Below, piece by piece: positions 1 to 8,782 of a DNA stretch of 64,000 nucleotides. The position numbers and the translations under genes were made by a program. The notes below the pieces were generated by a model. The model had not been told where the DNA came from. It did not search any database and saw nothing but the letters and a program-made list of their open reading frames with translations. The DNA is from Yinghuangia soli (GTDB lineage Bacteria > Actinomycetota > Actinomycetes > Streptomycetales > Streptomycetaceae): positions 173,670-237,669 of the forward strand of contig NZ_JAKFHA010000002.1 in the NCBI RefSeq assembly GCF_021502675.1. The letters run 5' to 3'. Numbering within the stretch: position 1 is the first letter of the stretch; every line of letters begins with the position of its first letter.

Positions 1-572
1 CCGCGCAGGACGTCGATCGCCTCGGCGTCCTCGCCGTGGCCCGGGCGCAGCAGCATGTGGCCGCCCTCGCCGGGCAGCGGCACGTAGCCGCCGCCGGGGA
101 TCGGGACCAGTCCGGCCACGCCGAGTCCGGTGCCCGGGCCGAGGACGGCCATCGGGAGGGACGTGTCGGGTCGGCGGTCGCCGATGACCAGCAGGTCGTC
201 GTCGCGCAGGTGCGGCAGCGAGAGCGCGAGCGCCTCGAAGTCGTTGATCAGGTGCAGCGCTTCGACGCCGAGGCGGCTGCGCGTCTCGGAGATGGACAGG
301 GCCCAGGTGCCGTTGGTGAAGCGGAAGCGGTCACCGGTGACGGGACCCGCGACCGCCGCGCACATGGCGCTCGGGCGGCCGTCCACGCCGACCGCGGACA
401 GGTACTGCCCGACGGCCGACTCCAGGTCGGGGTGCTCGGCGGCGCGCAGCACGAGGATGCGCTCGGCACGGCCGCCGGGGCGGGTGATCAGGCCGAAGCG
501 GGCGTTGGTGCCGCCGATGTCGGCGACCAGCCAGGGGCGTTCGGCGGAGGGCAGCGGGATCTCGCGGCTCAC
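1..572 (-). CDS. glk: Glucokinase, bacterial Glk type (C-terminus beyond window)
   Basis: The first 190 codons are present; the 3' end runs off the left edge. The product should phosphorylate glucose with ATP in the cytosol. Near the N-terminus is the phosphate-binding signature [12 protein letters not shown], followed by INDFEALA with the likely catalytic Asp, and [11 protein letters not shown]. These are hallmarks of the E. coli-type glucokinase family, not of the ROK-type GlkA usual in streptomycetes. The GTG start at 572 overlaps the edd stop codon by 4 bp (GTGA), so translation is probably coupled to edd. With edd it would feed glucose into the Entner-Doudoroff route. The family call is firm; the missing C-terminus cannot be judged. 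Confidence 0.9.
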   Translation of the reverse strand, partial: MSREIPLPSAERPWLVADIGGTNARFGLITRPGGRAERILVLRAAEHPDLESAVGQYLSAVGVDGRPSAMCAAVAGPVTGDRFRFTNGTWALSISETRSRLGVEALHLINDFEALALSLPHLRDDDLLVIGDRRPDTSLPMAVLGPGTGLGVAGLVPIPGGGYVPLPGEGGHMLLRPGHGEDAEAIDVLR

Positions 573-2461
573 GGCGCGCCTCCCGCCACGTGGTCGAGCG
601 GGCTGCCGAGCGTGCCGGCGCCCAGGTCGGCGGGGCCGACGCCGGCGCGCAGCGCGGTGAACAGCTCGCGTCCGGTGCCCACCCACTCGGTGTCGGACGG
701 GGCCGCACCGGTGGCCGGGCGGGCCGCGAACTCGGCCTCCGGGACGTCGATGCGGAGCGTGCCGGCGACCGCGTCCAAGGTCACCACGTCGCCGTCCCGC
801 ACCCGGGCGAGCGGACCGCCGGCGGCCGCTTCGGGGGTGCAGTGGATGGCGGCGGGGATCTTGCCGGACGCACCGGACAGGCGGCCGTCGGTGACCAGCG
901 CGACCGCGTGGCCGCGGTCCTGCAGGACGCCGAGCGCCGGGATGAGCTTGTGCAGTTCGGGCATGCCGTTGGCGCGCGGGCCCTGGTAGCGCAGCACCGC
1001 GACGACGTCGCGGTCCAGCTCGCCGGCCTCGAAGGCGGCGGTGAACTCGGCCTGGCCGTCGAAGACCCGGGCAGGCGCGCTGACGATGTGGTGCTCGGCG
1101 GCGACCGCGGAGACCTTCACCACGGAACGGCCCAGGTCGCCGTCCAGCATGCGCAGGCCGCCGTCGGGCGCGAACGGGTCGTCGTACGGGCGCAGCACGT
1201 CCGTGTCCAGGCTCTTCGCCGGGCCGTCGCGCCAGGCCAGCTTGCCGTCCTCGAGGTACGGCTCCTGGCGGTAGCGGTCCAGGCCGGGGCCCGCGACCGT
1301 CTTGACGTCCGCGTGCAGCAGCCCGCCGTCGAGCAGCGTGCCGATCAGGAACGCGGTGCCGCCCGCGGCGTGGAAGTGGTTGATGTCCGCCGGTCCGTTC
1401 GGGTACATCCGGGCCAGCAGCGGGACCACCGTGGACAGTTCGGCGAAGTCGTCCCAGGTGAGCTGGATGCCCGCGGCCGCGGCGATGGCCACCAAGTGCA
1501 GCGTCAGGTTGGTCGAGCCGCCCGTGGCGAGCAGCGCGACGACCGCATTGACCAGGGCCTTCTCGTCGACGACCTCGGCAATCGGGGTGTAGTCGCGCAC
1601 CAGCGTCGCCGGGTCGCCGAGCGCGGTGGTCGCGGCGACGCGCGCACCTGCGGCGTCGGTCAGCGCGGCGCGCAGCGGCTGGTCGGGGTGCACGAAGCTG
1701 GCACCGGGGAGGTGCAGGCCGAGCACCTCCATGAGGAGCTGGTTGGTGTTCGCGGTGCCGTAGAAGGTGCAGGTGCCGATGCCGTGGTACGCCTTGGCCT
1801 CGGCATCCAGCAGCTCCTCGCGGGTGGCCTTGCCCTCGGCGAAGCGCTGGCGGACCCGCGCCTTCTCCTTGTTGGGGAGGCCGGAGGACATCGGACCGGC
1901 CGGCACGAACACGGTCGGCAGGTGCCCGAAGGACAGCGCGCCGATGACCAGGCCCGGCACGATCTTGTCGCACACGCCGAGCATCAGCGTGCCGTCGAAC
2001 ATGTCGTGCGCGAGGGCGACCGCCGCGGCCATGGCCACGACGTCGCGGGAGAAGAGGGAGAGCTCCATGCCCGCGCGGCCCTGCGTGATGCCGTCGCACA
2101 TCGCGGGCACGCCGCCCGCAAACTGCGCGACGCCGCCGGCCGCGGCGACCGCGGCCTTGAGCTGCTCGGGGTAGTCGCGCAGCGGCTGGTGCGCGGAGAG
2201 CATGTCGTTGTAGGAGGAGACGATCGCCACGTTGGGGCGGACCGGGCCCTGGGCGCCGGTGCCGCGCAGCGTGAGCTTCTCCTCGGGGGAGCAGGCCGCG
2301 AAGCCGTGTGCGAAGTTGGCGCAGCCGAGCGCGGTCCGGGCCGGCCGCTGCGATGCGGCGGCGTTCACCCGCTCCAGGTACGCCGACCGTGCGGCGGCAC
2401 TGCGGCGGGCTATGCGCTCCGTCACCGCGGCCACCGTCGGGTGGGTCGTCTGCTCGTTCAC
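569..2461 (-). CDS. edd: 6-phosphogluconate dehydratase (Entner-Doudoroff)
   Basis: This 630-aa protein has the normal length for Edd, which converts 6-phosphogluconate to 2-keto-3-deoxy-6-phosphogluconate. The cysteine-bearing segments expected to hold the [4Fe-4S] cluster are visible: [19 protein letters not shown] and [13 protein letters not shown]. The C-terminal motif [17 protein letters not shown] is typical of the IlvD/Edd family. Substrate choice (Edd rather than IlvD) follows from the overall length, the Edd-like N-terminal extension and the downstream glk. The gene reads away from a ROK regulator; a 9-bp inverted repeat lies 45 bp upstream of the start. No eda aldolase gene is in the window; it may follow glk. 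Confidence 0.93.
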   Translation of the reverse strand: MNEQTTHPTVAAVTERIARRSAAARSAYLERVNAAASQRPARTALGCANFAHGFAACSPEEKLTLRGTGAQGPVRPNVAIVSSYNDMLSAHQPLRDYPEQLKAAVAAAGGVAQFAGGVPAMCDGITQGRAGMELSLFSRDVVAMAAAVALAHDMFDGTLMLGVCDKIVPGLVIGALSFGHLPTVFVPAGPMSSGLPNKEKARVRQRFAEGKATREELLDAEAKAYHGIGTCTFYGTANTNQLLMEVLGLHLPGASFVHPDQPLRAALTDAAGARVAATTALGDPATLVRDYTPIAEVVDEKALVNAVVALLATGGSTNLTLHLVAIAAAAGIQLTWDDFAELSTVVPLLARMYPNGPADINHFHAAGGTAFLIGTLLDGGLLHADVKTVAGPGLDRYRQEPYLEDGKLAWRDGPAKSLDTDVLRPYDDPFAPDGGLRMLDGDLGRSVVKVSAVAAEHHIVSAPARVFDGQAEFTAAFEAGELDRDVVAVLRYQGPRANGMPELHKLIPALGVLQDRGHAVALVTDGRLSGASGKIPAAIHCTPEAAAGGPLARVRDGDVVTLDAVAGTLRIDVPEAEFAARPATGAAPSDTEWVGTGRELFTALRAGVGPADLGAGTLGSPLDHVAGGAP

Positions 2462-2505
2462 GTTCTCTGCCCCTCAGGAATCTTTCGAGGATCAAACTAG
2501 GCCTA

Positions 2506-2529
2506 CTTTTGCTTCTTGGCAAGCAAAAG
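2506..2529. promoter_or_regulatory. Inverted repeat, likely operator of the ROK regulator
   Basis: A perfect 9-bp inverted repeat, CTTTTGCTT and AAGCAAAAG, is separated by CTTGGC. It lies in the gap between divergent edd and the ROK gene and is much AT-richer than its surroundings. The position suits a repressor site controlling edd-glk and the repressor itself. No binding data can be inferred. Confidence 0.6.
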
Positions 2530-2602
2530 AATGACGCTCAGGCGTAGAAGACATGAACTTCGGTCTTTGACCGACCTAAAAGGGTCCTGCTTCACTGTCT
2601 GT

Positions 2603-3820
2603 ATGGCCCGACGCGCAAACCCCCTGCCGCACAGCAGTGCCGGGGAAGTCCTGCAGCTTGTGCGGGACGGTGAGGCCGAGACGCGGGCCGATGTCGCCCG
2701 GCTGACCGGACTCTCCCGTTCCGCCGTTGCCGCGCGCGTCGACGACCTGGTGGACGCCGGGCTGCTCGTCGAACGCGCGGACCGCGCCTCCACCGGCGGC
2801 CGCCCCCCGATGCGCCTCGAACTCAACGCCGCGGGCGGCGTGGTGCTCGCCGCCTCGCTCGGCAGCAGCCGCGGCCAGCTCGCGGTCTGCGACCTCACCG
2901 GCCGGGTGCTGGCCACCCGCGAGACCGCGATGGCGGCGGGCAGCGGCCCCGAGGCGGTCCTGTCCCGGCTGCCCGACTGGTTCGACGCGCTGCTGGCGGA
3001 AGAGGGGTACGACCCCGGCACCGTGCGCGGCATCGGCGTCGCGGTGCCCGGCACCGTCGAGCTGGCCACCGGCCGCGCGGTCGGTCCGCCCACGCTGCCC
3101 GGCTGGGACGGCGTGGCCATCGCCCCGGCGCTGCAGCGGCGTTGGCCGGTCCCGGTCTACGTCGACAACGACGTGAACGTGATGGCGCTCGGCGAGTACC
3201 GCACCCGCGGCGACGCCGGCGACCTGGTCTTCGTGAAGGTCTCCACCGGCATCGGCGCGGGCATCGTGTCGGAGGGCAAGGTCTACCGCGGCGCGCTCGG
3301 CGCGGCCGGGGAGATCGGCCACATCCCGGTGGCCGGCGGCACCGGGACGCGCTGCTGGTGCGGCAACGTCGACTGCCTGGAGGTCCTGGCCAGCGGCCGG
3401 CACCTGGTCGAGACGCTCGCCGCGCACGGCGCCGCGGTCTCCGGCGTGCGGGACGTGGTGGCGCTGGCCGCCGCGGGGCACCCGGAGGCGGTCCGGCTGG
3501 TCCGCGAGTCCGGGCGGCTGCTCGGCGAGGTGCTGGCCAGCGTGGTGAACGTGCTGAACCCGGCGGTCGTGGTGCTCGGCGGCGACCTCGCGGACGCCGG
3601 CGACCCGCTGCTGGCCGGGGTGCGCGAGGTGGTCTACCGGCGCTCGACCGCGGTGGCCACCCGCGAGCTCAAGATCGTGGCGAGCCGGCTCGGCGAGGAG
3701 GCGGGCCTGGCCGGGTGCGCGGTCATGGCCCTGGACCGGATCCTGGCGCCCGAATCGGTGGACGCCACCCTGGCGCGGCACGCCGCGCAGCGTGCGGTGG
3801 ACGACGCCGTACCCGCCTGA
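2603..3820 (+). CDS. ROK-family transcriptional repressor
   Basis: The 405-aa protein has an N-terminal winged helix-turn-helix (about residues 12-75, ARLTGLSRSAVAARVDDLV) followed by a ROK sugar-binding fold. Visible ROK features are VDNDVNVMALGEYR around residue 187 and the zinc ligands in the CWCGNVDCLE segment around residue 250, preceded by GEIGHIPV. The ATG at 2603 was chosen because the reading frame upstream runs through the inverted-repeat operator. Divergent placement from edd-glk suggests control by glucose or a phosphorylated sugar; the ligand is unknown. Confidence 0.88.
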   Translation: MARRANPLPHSSAGEVLQLVRDGEAETRADVARLTGLSRSAVAARVDDLVDAGLLVERADRASTGGRPPMRLELNAAGGVVLAASLGSSRGQLAVCDLTGRVLATRETAMAAGSGPEAVLSRLPDWFDALLAEEGYDPGTVRGIGVAVPGTVELATGRAVGPPTLPGWDGVAIAPALQRRWPVPVYVDNDVNVMALGEYRTRGDAGDLVFVKVSTGIGAGIVSEGKVYRGALGAAGEIGHIPVAGGTGTRCWCGNVDCLEVLASGRHLVETLAAHGAAVSGVRDVVALAAAGHPEAVRLVRESGRLLGEVLASVVNVLNPAVVVLGGDLADAGDPLLAGVREVVYRRSTAVATRELKIVASRLGEEAGLAGCAVMALDRILAPESVDATLARHAAQRAVDDAVPA

Positions 3821-3852
3821 TCTGCCGTACGCGTCCGCCCCGCCGCCCTGCT

Positions 3853-3889
3853 GCCCCGCTGCCGTTTCCGGCCGCGGGGCTCTTCTTTT
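3853..3889 (+). terminator. Intrinsic terminator after the ROK gene
   Basis: A hairpin with arms GCCCCGC and GCGGGGC is followed by the T-rich tail TCTTCTTTT. It lies 32 bp after the ROK stop codon. Confidence 0.6.
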
Positions 3890-3928
3890 CGGCCATTTCT
3901 TGCCGCGGGCCGGGTCGGCACGCCGAAA

Positions 3929-3968
3929 GTTGAGCGCTCAACGACTGGTGGAATGTTGAAGCATCAAC
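3929..3968. promoter_or_regulatory. Two tandem palindromes upstream of pirin
   Basis: GTTGAGCGCTCAAC (3929-3942) is a perfect 14-bp palindrome. GTTGAAGCATCAAC (3955-3968) has the same GTTGA/TCAAC arms around a different centre. The centres are 26 bp apart and the second ends 58 bp before the pirin start. TTGA-N-TCAA arms are typical of MarR-type operators, and pirin genes are often under MarR control. No MarR gene is adjacent. Confidence 0.6.
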
Positions 3969-4025
3969 TAATGTTGCAGCAGTCAGACCCGGACCCGCCG
4001 GGCCGTGCGCACCGAGGAGGAAGCC

Positions 4026-4982
4026 ATGCCCGCCGTGACCGTCGAGAACCCGCTGACGCTGCCGCGCCTGCCCAAGCCCGAGGTGGGGAGCCTGCCGCGC
4101 AAGGTGGTCCAGGTGGCCACCGCGCCGAGCGGACTCGAAGGGGAGGGCTTCCCGGTGCGCCGCGCGTTCGCGGGCGTCGACCAGGCCCGTCTCGACCCGT
4201 TCATCATGATGGACCAGATGGGCGAGGTGGAGTACGCGCCGGGCGAGCCGAAGGGCACGCCGTGGCACCCGCACCGCGGTTTCGAGACGGTGACCTATCT
4301 GATCGACGGCACCTTCCGGCACCACGACTCGGCGGGCGGCGGCGGTCTCATCACCGATGGCGACACGCAGTGGATGACGGCGGGTTCCGGCCTGCTGCAC
4401 ATCGAGGCCCCGCCGGAGGAACTGGTGCTCAGCGGAGGCCTGTTCCACGGTATCCAGCTCTGGGTGAACCTGCCGTCCGCGAAGAAGATGAGCGACCCGC
4501 GCTACCAGGACATCCGGGCCGGCCAGGTCAAGCTGCTGGCGAGCGAGGACGGCGGTGCGCTGGTCCGGCTGATCGCCGGATCGGTGGCCGGATATGACGG
4601 TCCGGGCATCACGCACACGCCCATCACGCTGGTGCACGCGACGCTCACGCCCGGCGCGCGGCTCGAACTGCCGTGGCAGCCGGACTACAACGCCCTCGTC
4701 TACAGCCTCGCCGGCAGCGGCACCGCGGGGGCCGAGCAGCGCCCGCTGCGCCGCGGCCAGACGGCGGTGTTCGGGGACGGCGGCAGCATCGAGCTGCGCG
4801 CCGACGAGAAGCAGGACGGGAACACCCCGAACCTGGAGGTGATCATTCTCGGCGGCCTTCCGATCCGGGAGGAAATCGCCTGGTACGGGCCGTTCGTCAT
4901 GAACACCCATGCCGAACTCGCCCAGGCGTTCGATGATTTCCGGTCCGGCCGGATGGGCAACATCCCTGCGGGTCACGCCTGA
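4026..4982 (+). CDS. Pirin family protein
   Basis: This 318-aa bicupin protein carries the pirin metal-binding motif WHPHRGFETVTYLIDG (about residues 78-93), with further histidines in FRHHDSAGG and LLHIEAP. Pirins are iron-binding cupins; some have quercetinase-like activity and others act as redox-sensitive partners, so the role here is open. The start at 4026 follows GAGGAGG with suitable spacing, preferred over an in-frame GTG at 4005. It is monocistronic, between the palindromic operators and a strong terminator. Confidence 0.9.
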   Translation: MPAVTVENPLTLPRLPKPEVGSLPRKVVQVATAPSGLEGEGFPVRRAFAGVDQARLDPFIMMDQMGEVEYAPGEPKGTPWHPHRGFETVTYLIDGTFRHHDSAGGGGLITDGDTQWMTAGSGLLHIEAPPEELVLSGGLFHGIQLWVNLPSAKKMSDPRYQDIRAGQVKLLASEDGGALVRLIAGSVAGYDGPGITHTPITLVHATLTPGARLELPWQPDYNALVYSLAGSGTAGAEQRPLRRGQTAVFGDGGSIELRADEKQDGNTPNLEVIILGGLPIREEIAWYGPFVMNTHAELAQAFDDFRSGRMGNIPAGHA

Positions 4983-5013
4983 CCCGGGGGAGCCGCCGTC
5001 ACCGGCAGCCTGT

Positions 5014-5056
5014 CGCGAACGGGACTGCGGGCCTCGCGCCCGCAGTCCCGTTCGCG
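5014..5056 (+). terminator. Strong 19-bp stem-loop after pirin
   Basis: Two perfectly complementary 19-nt arms (5014-5032 and 5038-5056) enclose a 5-nt loop, 31 bp after the pirin stop. There is no long T tract, as is common for actinomycete terminators. Confidence 0.75.
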
Positions 5057-5149
5057 TATCTGACGATCCGTCAGGTGCTTTAGGCTGGCGGCTGCGGTGT
5101 GTTCCCGCACGCCGGTTCGGGTCATGGAATGCGCCGTCGTGTGCGCCCC

Positions 5150-5178
5150 TTGACGCTGCCGAGCGGGCTGGCCACACT
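5150..5178 (+). promoter_or_regulatory. Possible promoter for the small-protein group
   Basis: TTGACG at 5150 and CACACT at 5173 are separated by 17 bp. The -35 match is good and the -10 match poor. It is the best sigma70-like candidate in the 274-bp gap before 5331; nothing else is recognised in that gap. Confidence 0.3.
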
Positions 5179-5330
5179 GAGCAAGGTCAACTGGAACATA
5201 CCGGTTTGTGGGCAAAATGCATCTCATTCCACGGGGGGATGAGAGCCGTACTACCGCGACGACCACCCGGGGGCGGAAGATGTCTCAGGAGAGGGCCGAG
5301 TCGCGATACGGGGCGGGAGGCGGTGGCTGA

Positions 5331-5609
5331 ATGGCCGACACGCCGTGGCGGAAGAACATCCGCGAGAGCACCGTCAAGAACCGTGTGAACACGGTCAACT
5401 GGGCTGCCAAGAGGCTCGTCCACTCCGAGCTGCTGACCGCCGCGATCCTGGGCGCCGCGTGTATTGCCGCGGTGGTCCTTCATCTGCGCGGCCACGCCGC
5501 CAAGGGCGAATGGGTGGGCGTGGCGATCGCGCTGCCCTGGGTGCTGGCCGCGGTACGCCACCGCAAGATCTGCAAGCCCTGCCCGCACGGTGCGAAGGGC
5601 GGCGGGTGA
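5331..5609 (+). CDS. Small membrane protein, unknown function
   Basis: A 92-aa basic protein with a hydrophobic stretch (LLTAAILGAACIAAVVLHL, about residues 35-53) and a second one (WVGVAIALPWVLAAV, about 61-75). It ends with a short Cys-containing basic tail (HRKICKPCPHGAKGGG). The stop overlaps the next start (TGATG), so the two genes are translationally coupled. I do not recognise a family. Confidence 0.6.
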   Translation: MADTPWRKNIRESTVKNRVNTVNWAAKRLVHSELLTAAILGAACIAAVVLHLRGHAAKGEWVGVAIALPWVLAAVRHRKICKPCPHGAKGGG

Positions 5610-6277
5610 TGAGCGCCCCCGGCTCCGGCGGCAGGCCCAAACCGCGCCTCGGCGGCCTGGGCGGCCGCTTGGGCGGCAAACGCAAGCCCGCGGCCGCACC
5701 GGCCCCGCGTACCGGTTGGAAGCCCAAGGGGACGCCCCAGTCCGGCGGTTCGGCGGGCGGCGGCTCCGGAGGCCCGGCCGGGCCCCGGCGCGTCCCGCCG
5801 TCGCGCACCACGCCCGGACAAGGCGGCGGCCCCGCCCGGCGCCCGGGCGCCACCGGCGGCAAACCCGGCACCGGCGGCGGCAGCAGCGAACGCCGCAGGT
5901 CACCGCGCCAGTTCCTGCCCGGTGGAGCCCGCCGCGAGACCGATGCCGGCACGGATCCGCAGGACGGCGCGGACGGCGGCACCAACACCCGTCCCGGCAC
6001 TCCCGCTTCCGGCGGAGGCGGCGGTGGCGGCTGGACCGGGCTCGGCTACACCGCGGTCGACTACTTCATGATGCTTCCCGGCTTCGCGGTCGCCTGGTAC
6101 GGCGGTCAGTTGGTCCAGGAGTGCGCCGTCGAGGCGGGCGGCAAGGCCGCGTTCGCCCTGTGGTTCATGATCGGCTTCTGGGTCGTGCTGGCGACGGCCC
6201 GCTGGCCGTCGTTCCGCATGCTGCGCTGGGCCTGGGTCCTCGCGGGGGTCCTGGGCGCATTCGCGGTCCCCGGGTGA
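5609..6277 (+). CDS. Gly/Pro/Arg-rich protein with C-terminal membrane segments, unknown
   Basis: Of the 222 residues, the first ~140 are low-complexity, disordered and positively charged, rich in GG, PR and RR. The last ~80 contain two hydrophobic segments (DYFMMLPGFAVAWYGG and FALWFMIGFWVVLATA, then WAWVLAGVLGAF). The start is fixed by overlap with the preceding stop. The layout suggests a membrane protein with a long cytoplasmic tail. Function is not assignable; the neighbours at 5331 and 6398 are also small membrane proteins. Confidence 0.6.
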   Translation: MSAPGSGGRPKPRLGGLGGRLGGKRKPAAAPAPRTGWKPKGTPQSGGSAGGGSGGPAGPRRVPPSRTTPGQGGGPARRPGATGGKPGTGGGSSERRRSPRQFLPGGARRETDAGTDPQDGADGGTNTRPGTPASGGGGGGGWTGLGYTAVDYFMMLPGFAVAWYGGQLVQECAVEAGGKAAFALWFMIGFWVVLATARWPSFRMLRWAWVLAGVLGAFAVPG

Positions 6278-6397
6278 TGAGCGGCGCGAGACCGTCGAAT
6301 TCACCACCGAATTCACCGTCGTAGAAAGCACGCCACCCCGGCAGCCGGGGTAGGTCACCGCACACAGGGATCCACAGCGCTGGACCGGAGGGGAACC

Positions 6398-6661
6398 ATG
6401 TACACGCCACTCGCCGCCCTCGTCGCCGCACCCGAGGACACCACGACGGTGGGTCAAGGGGTGACGATCGGGGTTCCGATCCTCATCATCTTCATCCTCT
6501 TCTACCTGGTGACCCACAAGGGTTACAAGATGGGCGGGCTGATCCTCGCCTTCGTGGCCGGGGTCATGCTGTCCGGCACCGCGGCGGCGGGTTCGCTGTC
6601 GCAACTGGTGGAATCCGTGGTCAACGCAGGGGTGAACGCCGTCACCGACGTCTTCCAGTGA
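6398..6661 (+). CDS. 87-aa membrane protein, unknown function
   Basis: Two hydrophobic segments are seen: GVPILIIFILFYLVTH (about residues 24-39) and GGLILAFVAGVMLSGTAAAG (about 46-65). An amphipathic C-terminus follows (LSQLVESVVNAGVNAVTDVFQ). GGAGGGG-type purines precede the ATG at 6398. It may form one functional group with the two preceding genes, 120 bp upstream. No family is recognised. Confidence 0.6.
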   Translation: MYTPLAALVAAPEDTTTVGQGVTIGVPILIIFILFYLVTHKGYKMGGLILAFVAGVMLSGTAAAGSLSQLVESVVNAGVNAVTDVFQ

Positions 6662-6718
6662 TCCGCTGATCCACGGTTCCGCCGGGTCGGCCAGGCCCGG
6701 CGGAACTCGGATGCGCGA

Positions 6719-7177
6719 TCAGCCGGCGGACCGGCCGAGAGCGGCCGCCTTCCCGGGCCGCTCCATGTACATCTCGTCCGGTGCTGCGAAGCCGAACTGC
6801 GCGTACAGGCCGTGCGCGTCGGCGGTGTGCAGCATCCACTTGAAGGCGGCGCCGTCGCCTTGCTCGACCATGAGCCGCACCAGCTCCTTGCCGAGCCCGT
6901 GCCCGCGCGCCGAGGGCAGCACGAACACGTCGGCGAGGTAGGCCATCGACAGCCCGTCGGAGATCGCCCGGGCGAACCCGACCAGTGCTCCGTCGGCGGT
7001 CCGGTAGGCGCCCGCCACGCGCCACGAGATGTCCAACTGGCGTTCGAGATGCGCGCGTTCTCGCCAGGTGCTCCAGTAGGCGCCGGTGGAGAGGAACTCC
7101 CACACCGTGTCGCGGTCCACACGCGCCGGATCGTCGTCGACCTCGTACGCGCCCTGCTCGCCCACTGCGCTCCGCAT
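6719..7177 (-). CDS. GNAT-family N-acetyltransferase
   Basis: The 152-aa protein contains the acetyl-CoA-binding core of GNAT enzymes: YLADVFVLPSARGHGLGKEL (the R/Q-x-x-G-x-G/A loop) and the late YAQFGFAAPDEMYMERP strand. The acceptor substrate cannot be predicted. It is a single gene, convergent with the small membrane-protein gene that ends 58 bp away. Confidence 0.85.
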   Translation of the reverse strand: MRSAVGEQGAYEVDDDPARVDRDTVWEFLSTGAYWSTWRERAHLERQLDISWRVAGAYRTADGALVGFARAISDGLSMAYLADVFVLPSARGHGLGKELVRLMVEQGDGAAFKWMLHTADAHGLYAQFGFAAPDEMYMERPGKAAALGRSAG

Positions 7178-7280
7178 CCTGCGAACCTACCCGGCCGCGC
7201 TCGCCGGGCGGCAACGGGTTTTCGATGTGAGGATCGGAGGAGCCGGGGGCGGGACCGAGGCCGCCGAGTGAGGAGCAGCG

Positions 7281-8096
7281 ATGCCGTTCATCGGGCCGGC
7301 CGCGCCGGGCAGCGTGCACGTCATGACCTTCAACCTGCGCGGTCCCGAGGACGCCCCGCCGCACGGCTGGGCGGACCGCAGGCCGGTGGTGGAGGAGATC
7401 CTGCGTACCGAGCGGCCGACCGTGGTCGGCACCCAAGAAGGCAAGTGGCACCACATCCGCGATCTGGCGGAGGCGCTGCGGCCCGCGTACGACTGGATCG
7501 GACTGGGCCGTTCGGGTGGCAGCAAGTCCGAGTACACCGCGGTCTTCTACGACTACGAGCGCCTCGAAGTGCTCGCTTACGACCACCTGTGGCTGTCCAG
7601 CGTCCCCAAGCTGATCGGTTCGCGGACCTGGGGGAACATCCAGCACCCGCGCATGCTGACCTGGGCAGCCTTCCGGGACCGTGCCGACGGCCGCGAGTTC
7701 GCGGTGGTCAACACGCACTTCGACCACATGTCGCCGCTGGCCCGCTCGCGCAGTGCGCACCTGGTCCGGCGGCTGACCGCCCGCAAACTGCACCGGTCGC
7801 GCTGGCCGGTGCTGGTCACCGGGGACTTCAACGCGCCGGGGCCCGGGTCGCGCCCGTACGACGTGCTCACCGAAGACGGCCTGTTCCGCGATGCGTGGGG
7901 GACCGCGAAGGAGCGGGTGGGCGACGAGGTGCGGACCTTCCACGGGTACGCCGAGCCGGTGCCGGGCCGCCGGATCGACTGGATCCTGGCGGACCGGCAC
8001 TGGACGGTCGAGCGCGCGGGGATCAACACCTTCACCGCGGGCGGCCGGTTCCCGTCGGACCACTGGCCGGTGCAGGCGCTGGTCGTACCGGGCTGA
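7281..8096 (+). CDS. Endonuclease/exonuclease/phosphatase family protein
   Basis: This 271-aa protein has the EEP fold motifs in order: MTFNLRG (Asn), GTQEGKWHH (Glu, metal ligand), VVNTHFDHMSP (His), VTGDFNAPGPG (Asp/Asn pair) and a terminal SDHWPVQALV (Asp-His). All catalytic residues look intact. A GAGGAG ribosome site precedes the ATG. No signal peptide is visible. Substrates in this superfamily range from DNA to phosphoinositides to sphingomyelin, so none is proposed. Confidence 0.85.
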   Translation: MPFIGPAAPGSVHVMTFNLRGPEDAPPHGWADRRPVVEEILRTERPTVVGTQEGKWHHIRDLAEALRPAYDWIGLGRSGGSKSEYTAVFYDYERLEVLAYDHLWLSSVPKLIGSRTWGNIQHPRMLTWAAFRDRADGREFAVVNTHFDHMSPLARSRSAHLVRRLTARKLHRSRWPVLVTGDFNAPGPGSRPYDVLTEDGLFRDAWGTAKERVGDEVRTFHGYAEPVPGRRIDWILADRHWTVERAGINTFTAGGRFPSDHWPVQALVVPG

Positions 8097-8132
8097 GCGG
8101 CCGCAGCCGCTTCGCAGGCCGAGCCGGTCCGG

Positions 8133-8510
8133 TCAGTCGGCGGGAGCGGCGTGGAACTCGTCGACGACCTCGATCCGCCCGACGATGTGCGCGTTGAACT
8201 CGCCGAGCTCCTCGGCGGGTACCCAGAGCTCCAGGATGGTCCGGCCGCCGGCCTGCCGGACCGGGTACCGGGCCAGGAAGTCCGTCTCGACCTCGAAGCG
8301 CGTGACGTAGCCCGCGCCACTGGCCGGGACGTTCCAGTCGCGCGCGATGCGGATCGCGTAGTCGCGGTTGAGGACCGGATAGAAGATCGGCTGGTCGGGC
8401 AGCCGGGGCGGCCACGCGCGCCAGCCGGACTCGGCGACCAGGGCCAGCTCGGCGGGGCCGGTCGGGCGCCAGAGCGTGGTGGTCGCCGGGGGCGGCGTGC
8501 GCGTGGACAT
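8133..8510 (-). CDS. Small conserved protein of the 'ADP-ribosylation/crystallin J1' name group
   Basis: This 125-aa soluble protein has the pattern TTLWRPTGPAEL..ESGW..(P)PRLP.QPIFYPVLN, then ARDWNVPASG.GYVTRFEV. It matches from memory a widespread bacterial family that databases name ADP-ribosylation/crystallin J1. That name is inherited and there is no evidence here of ADP-ribosyl hydrolase activity. It is convergent with the EEP gene. Confidence 0.6.
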   Translation of the reverse strand: MSTRTPPPATTTLWRPTGPAELALVAESGWRAWPPRLPDQPIFYPVLNRDYAIRIARDWNVPASGAGYVTRFEVETDFLARYPVRQAGGRTILELWVPAEELGEFNAHIVGRIEVVDEFHAAPAD

Positions 8511-8594
8511 CGGAACCTCCCTGTTCGGCGGTGCGGCACCGAGTGTGGCGGCCGTCCGGGCAGGGCGTCGACCGAATTCGGACGCCCGGGACGC

Positions 8595-8737
8595 CTGCCA
8601 GGGCCGCTGCCGGGACTCCTGTCAGGGCGACTGTCGGAGTGCCTGTCGGAACGGGCCTGTCACGGCTGTCAGGCCCGCTGTCAGGACGGCTGTCAGCGCG
8701 CTGTCAGGCCTCTGCCCGGCTGTCAGGACGTTGTCAG
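8595..8737. repeat. 12-bp-periodic CTGTCAG repeat array
   Basis: Thirteen copies of CTGTCAG or close variants start at 8595, 8607, 8619, 8631, 8643, 8657, 8666, 8678, 8690, 8701, 8712, 8720 and 8731. Spacing is mostly 11-12 bp. The array ends 46 bp before the GtrA-like gene. It may be a simple minisatellite or a set of phased protein-binding sites. Confidence 0.75.
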
Positions 8738-8782
8738 TGCGCGGTGAGTGGACCGTCAGCGCACTCCGCGAATGTCTCTCTC

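Noticed and set aside
8595-8737. CRISPR array
   Set aside because: Repeats are 7-8 bp with 4-5 bp between them. There are no 25-40-bp repeats, unique spacers or cas genes.
8560-8780. A Cys-rich repeated peptide encoded by the 12-bp repeats
   Set aside because: The 4-codon period gives CQGRCRDSCQGDCRSACRNG in one frame, but there is no ribosome site or plausible start, and the frame degrades past the middle of the array.
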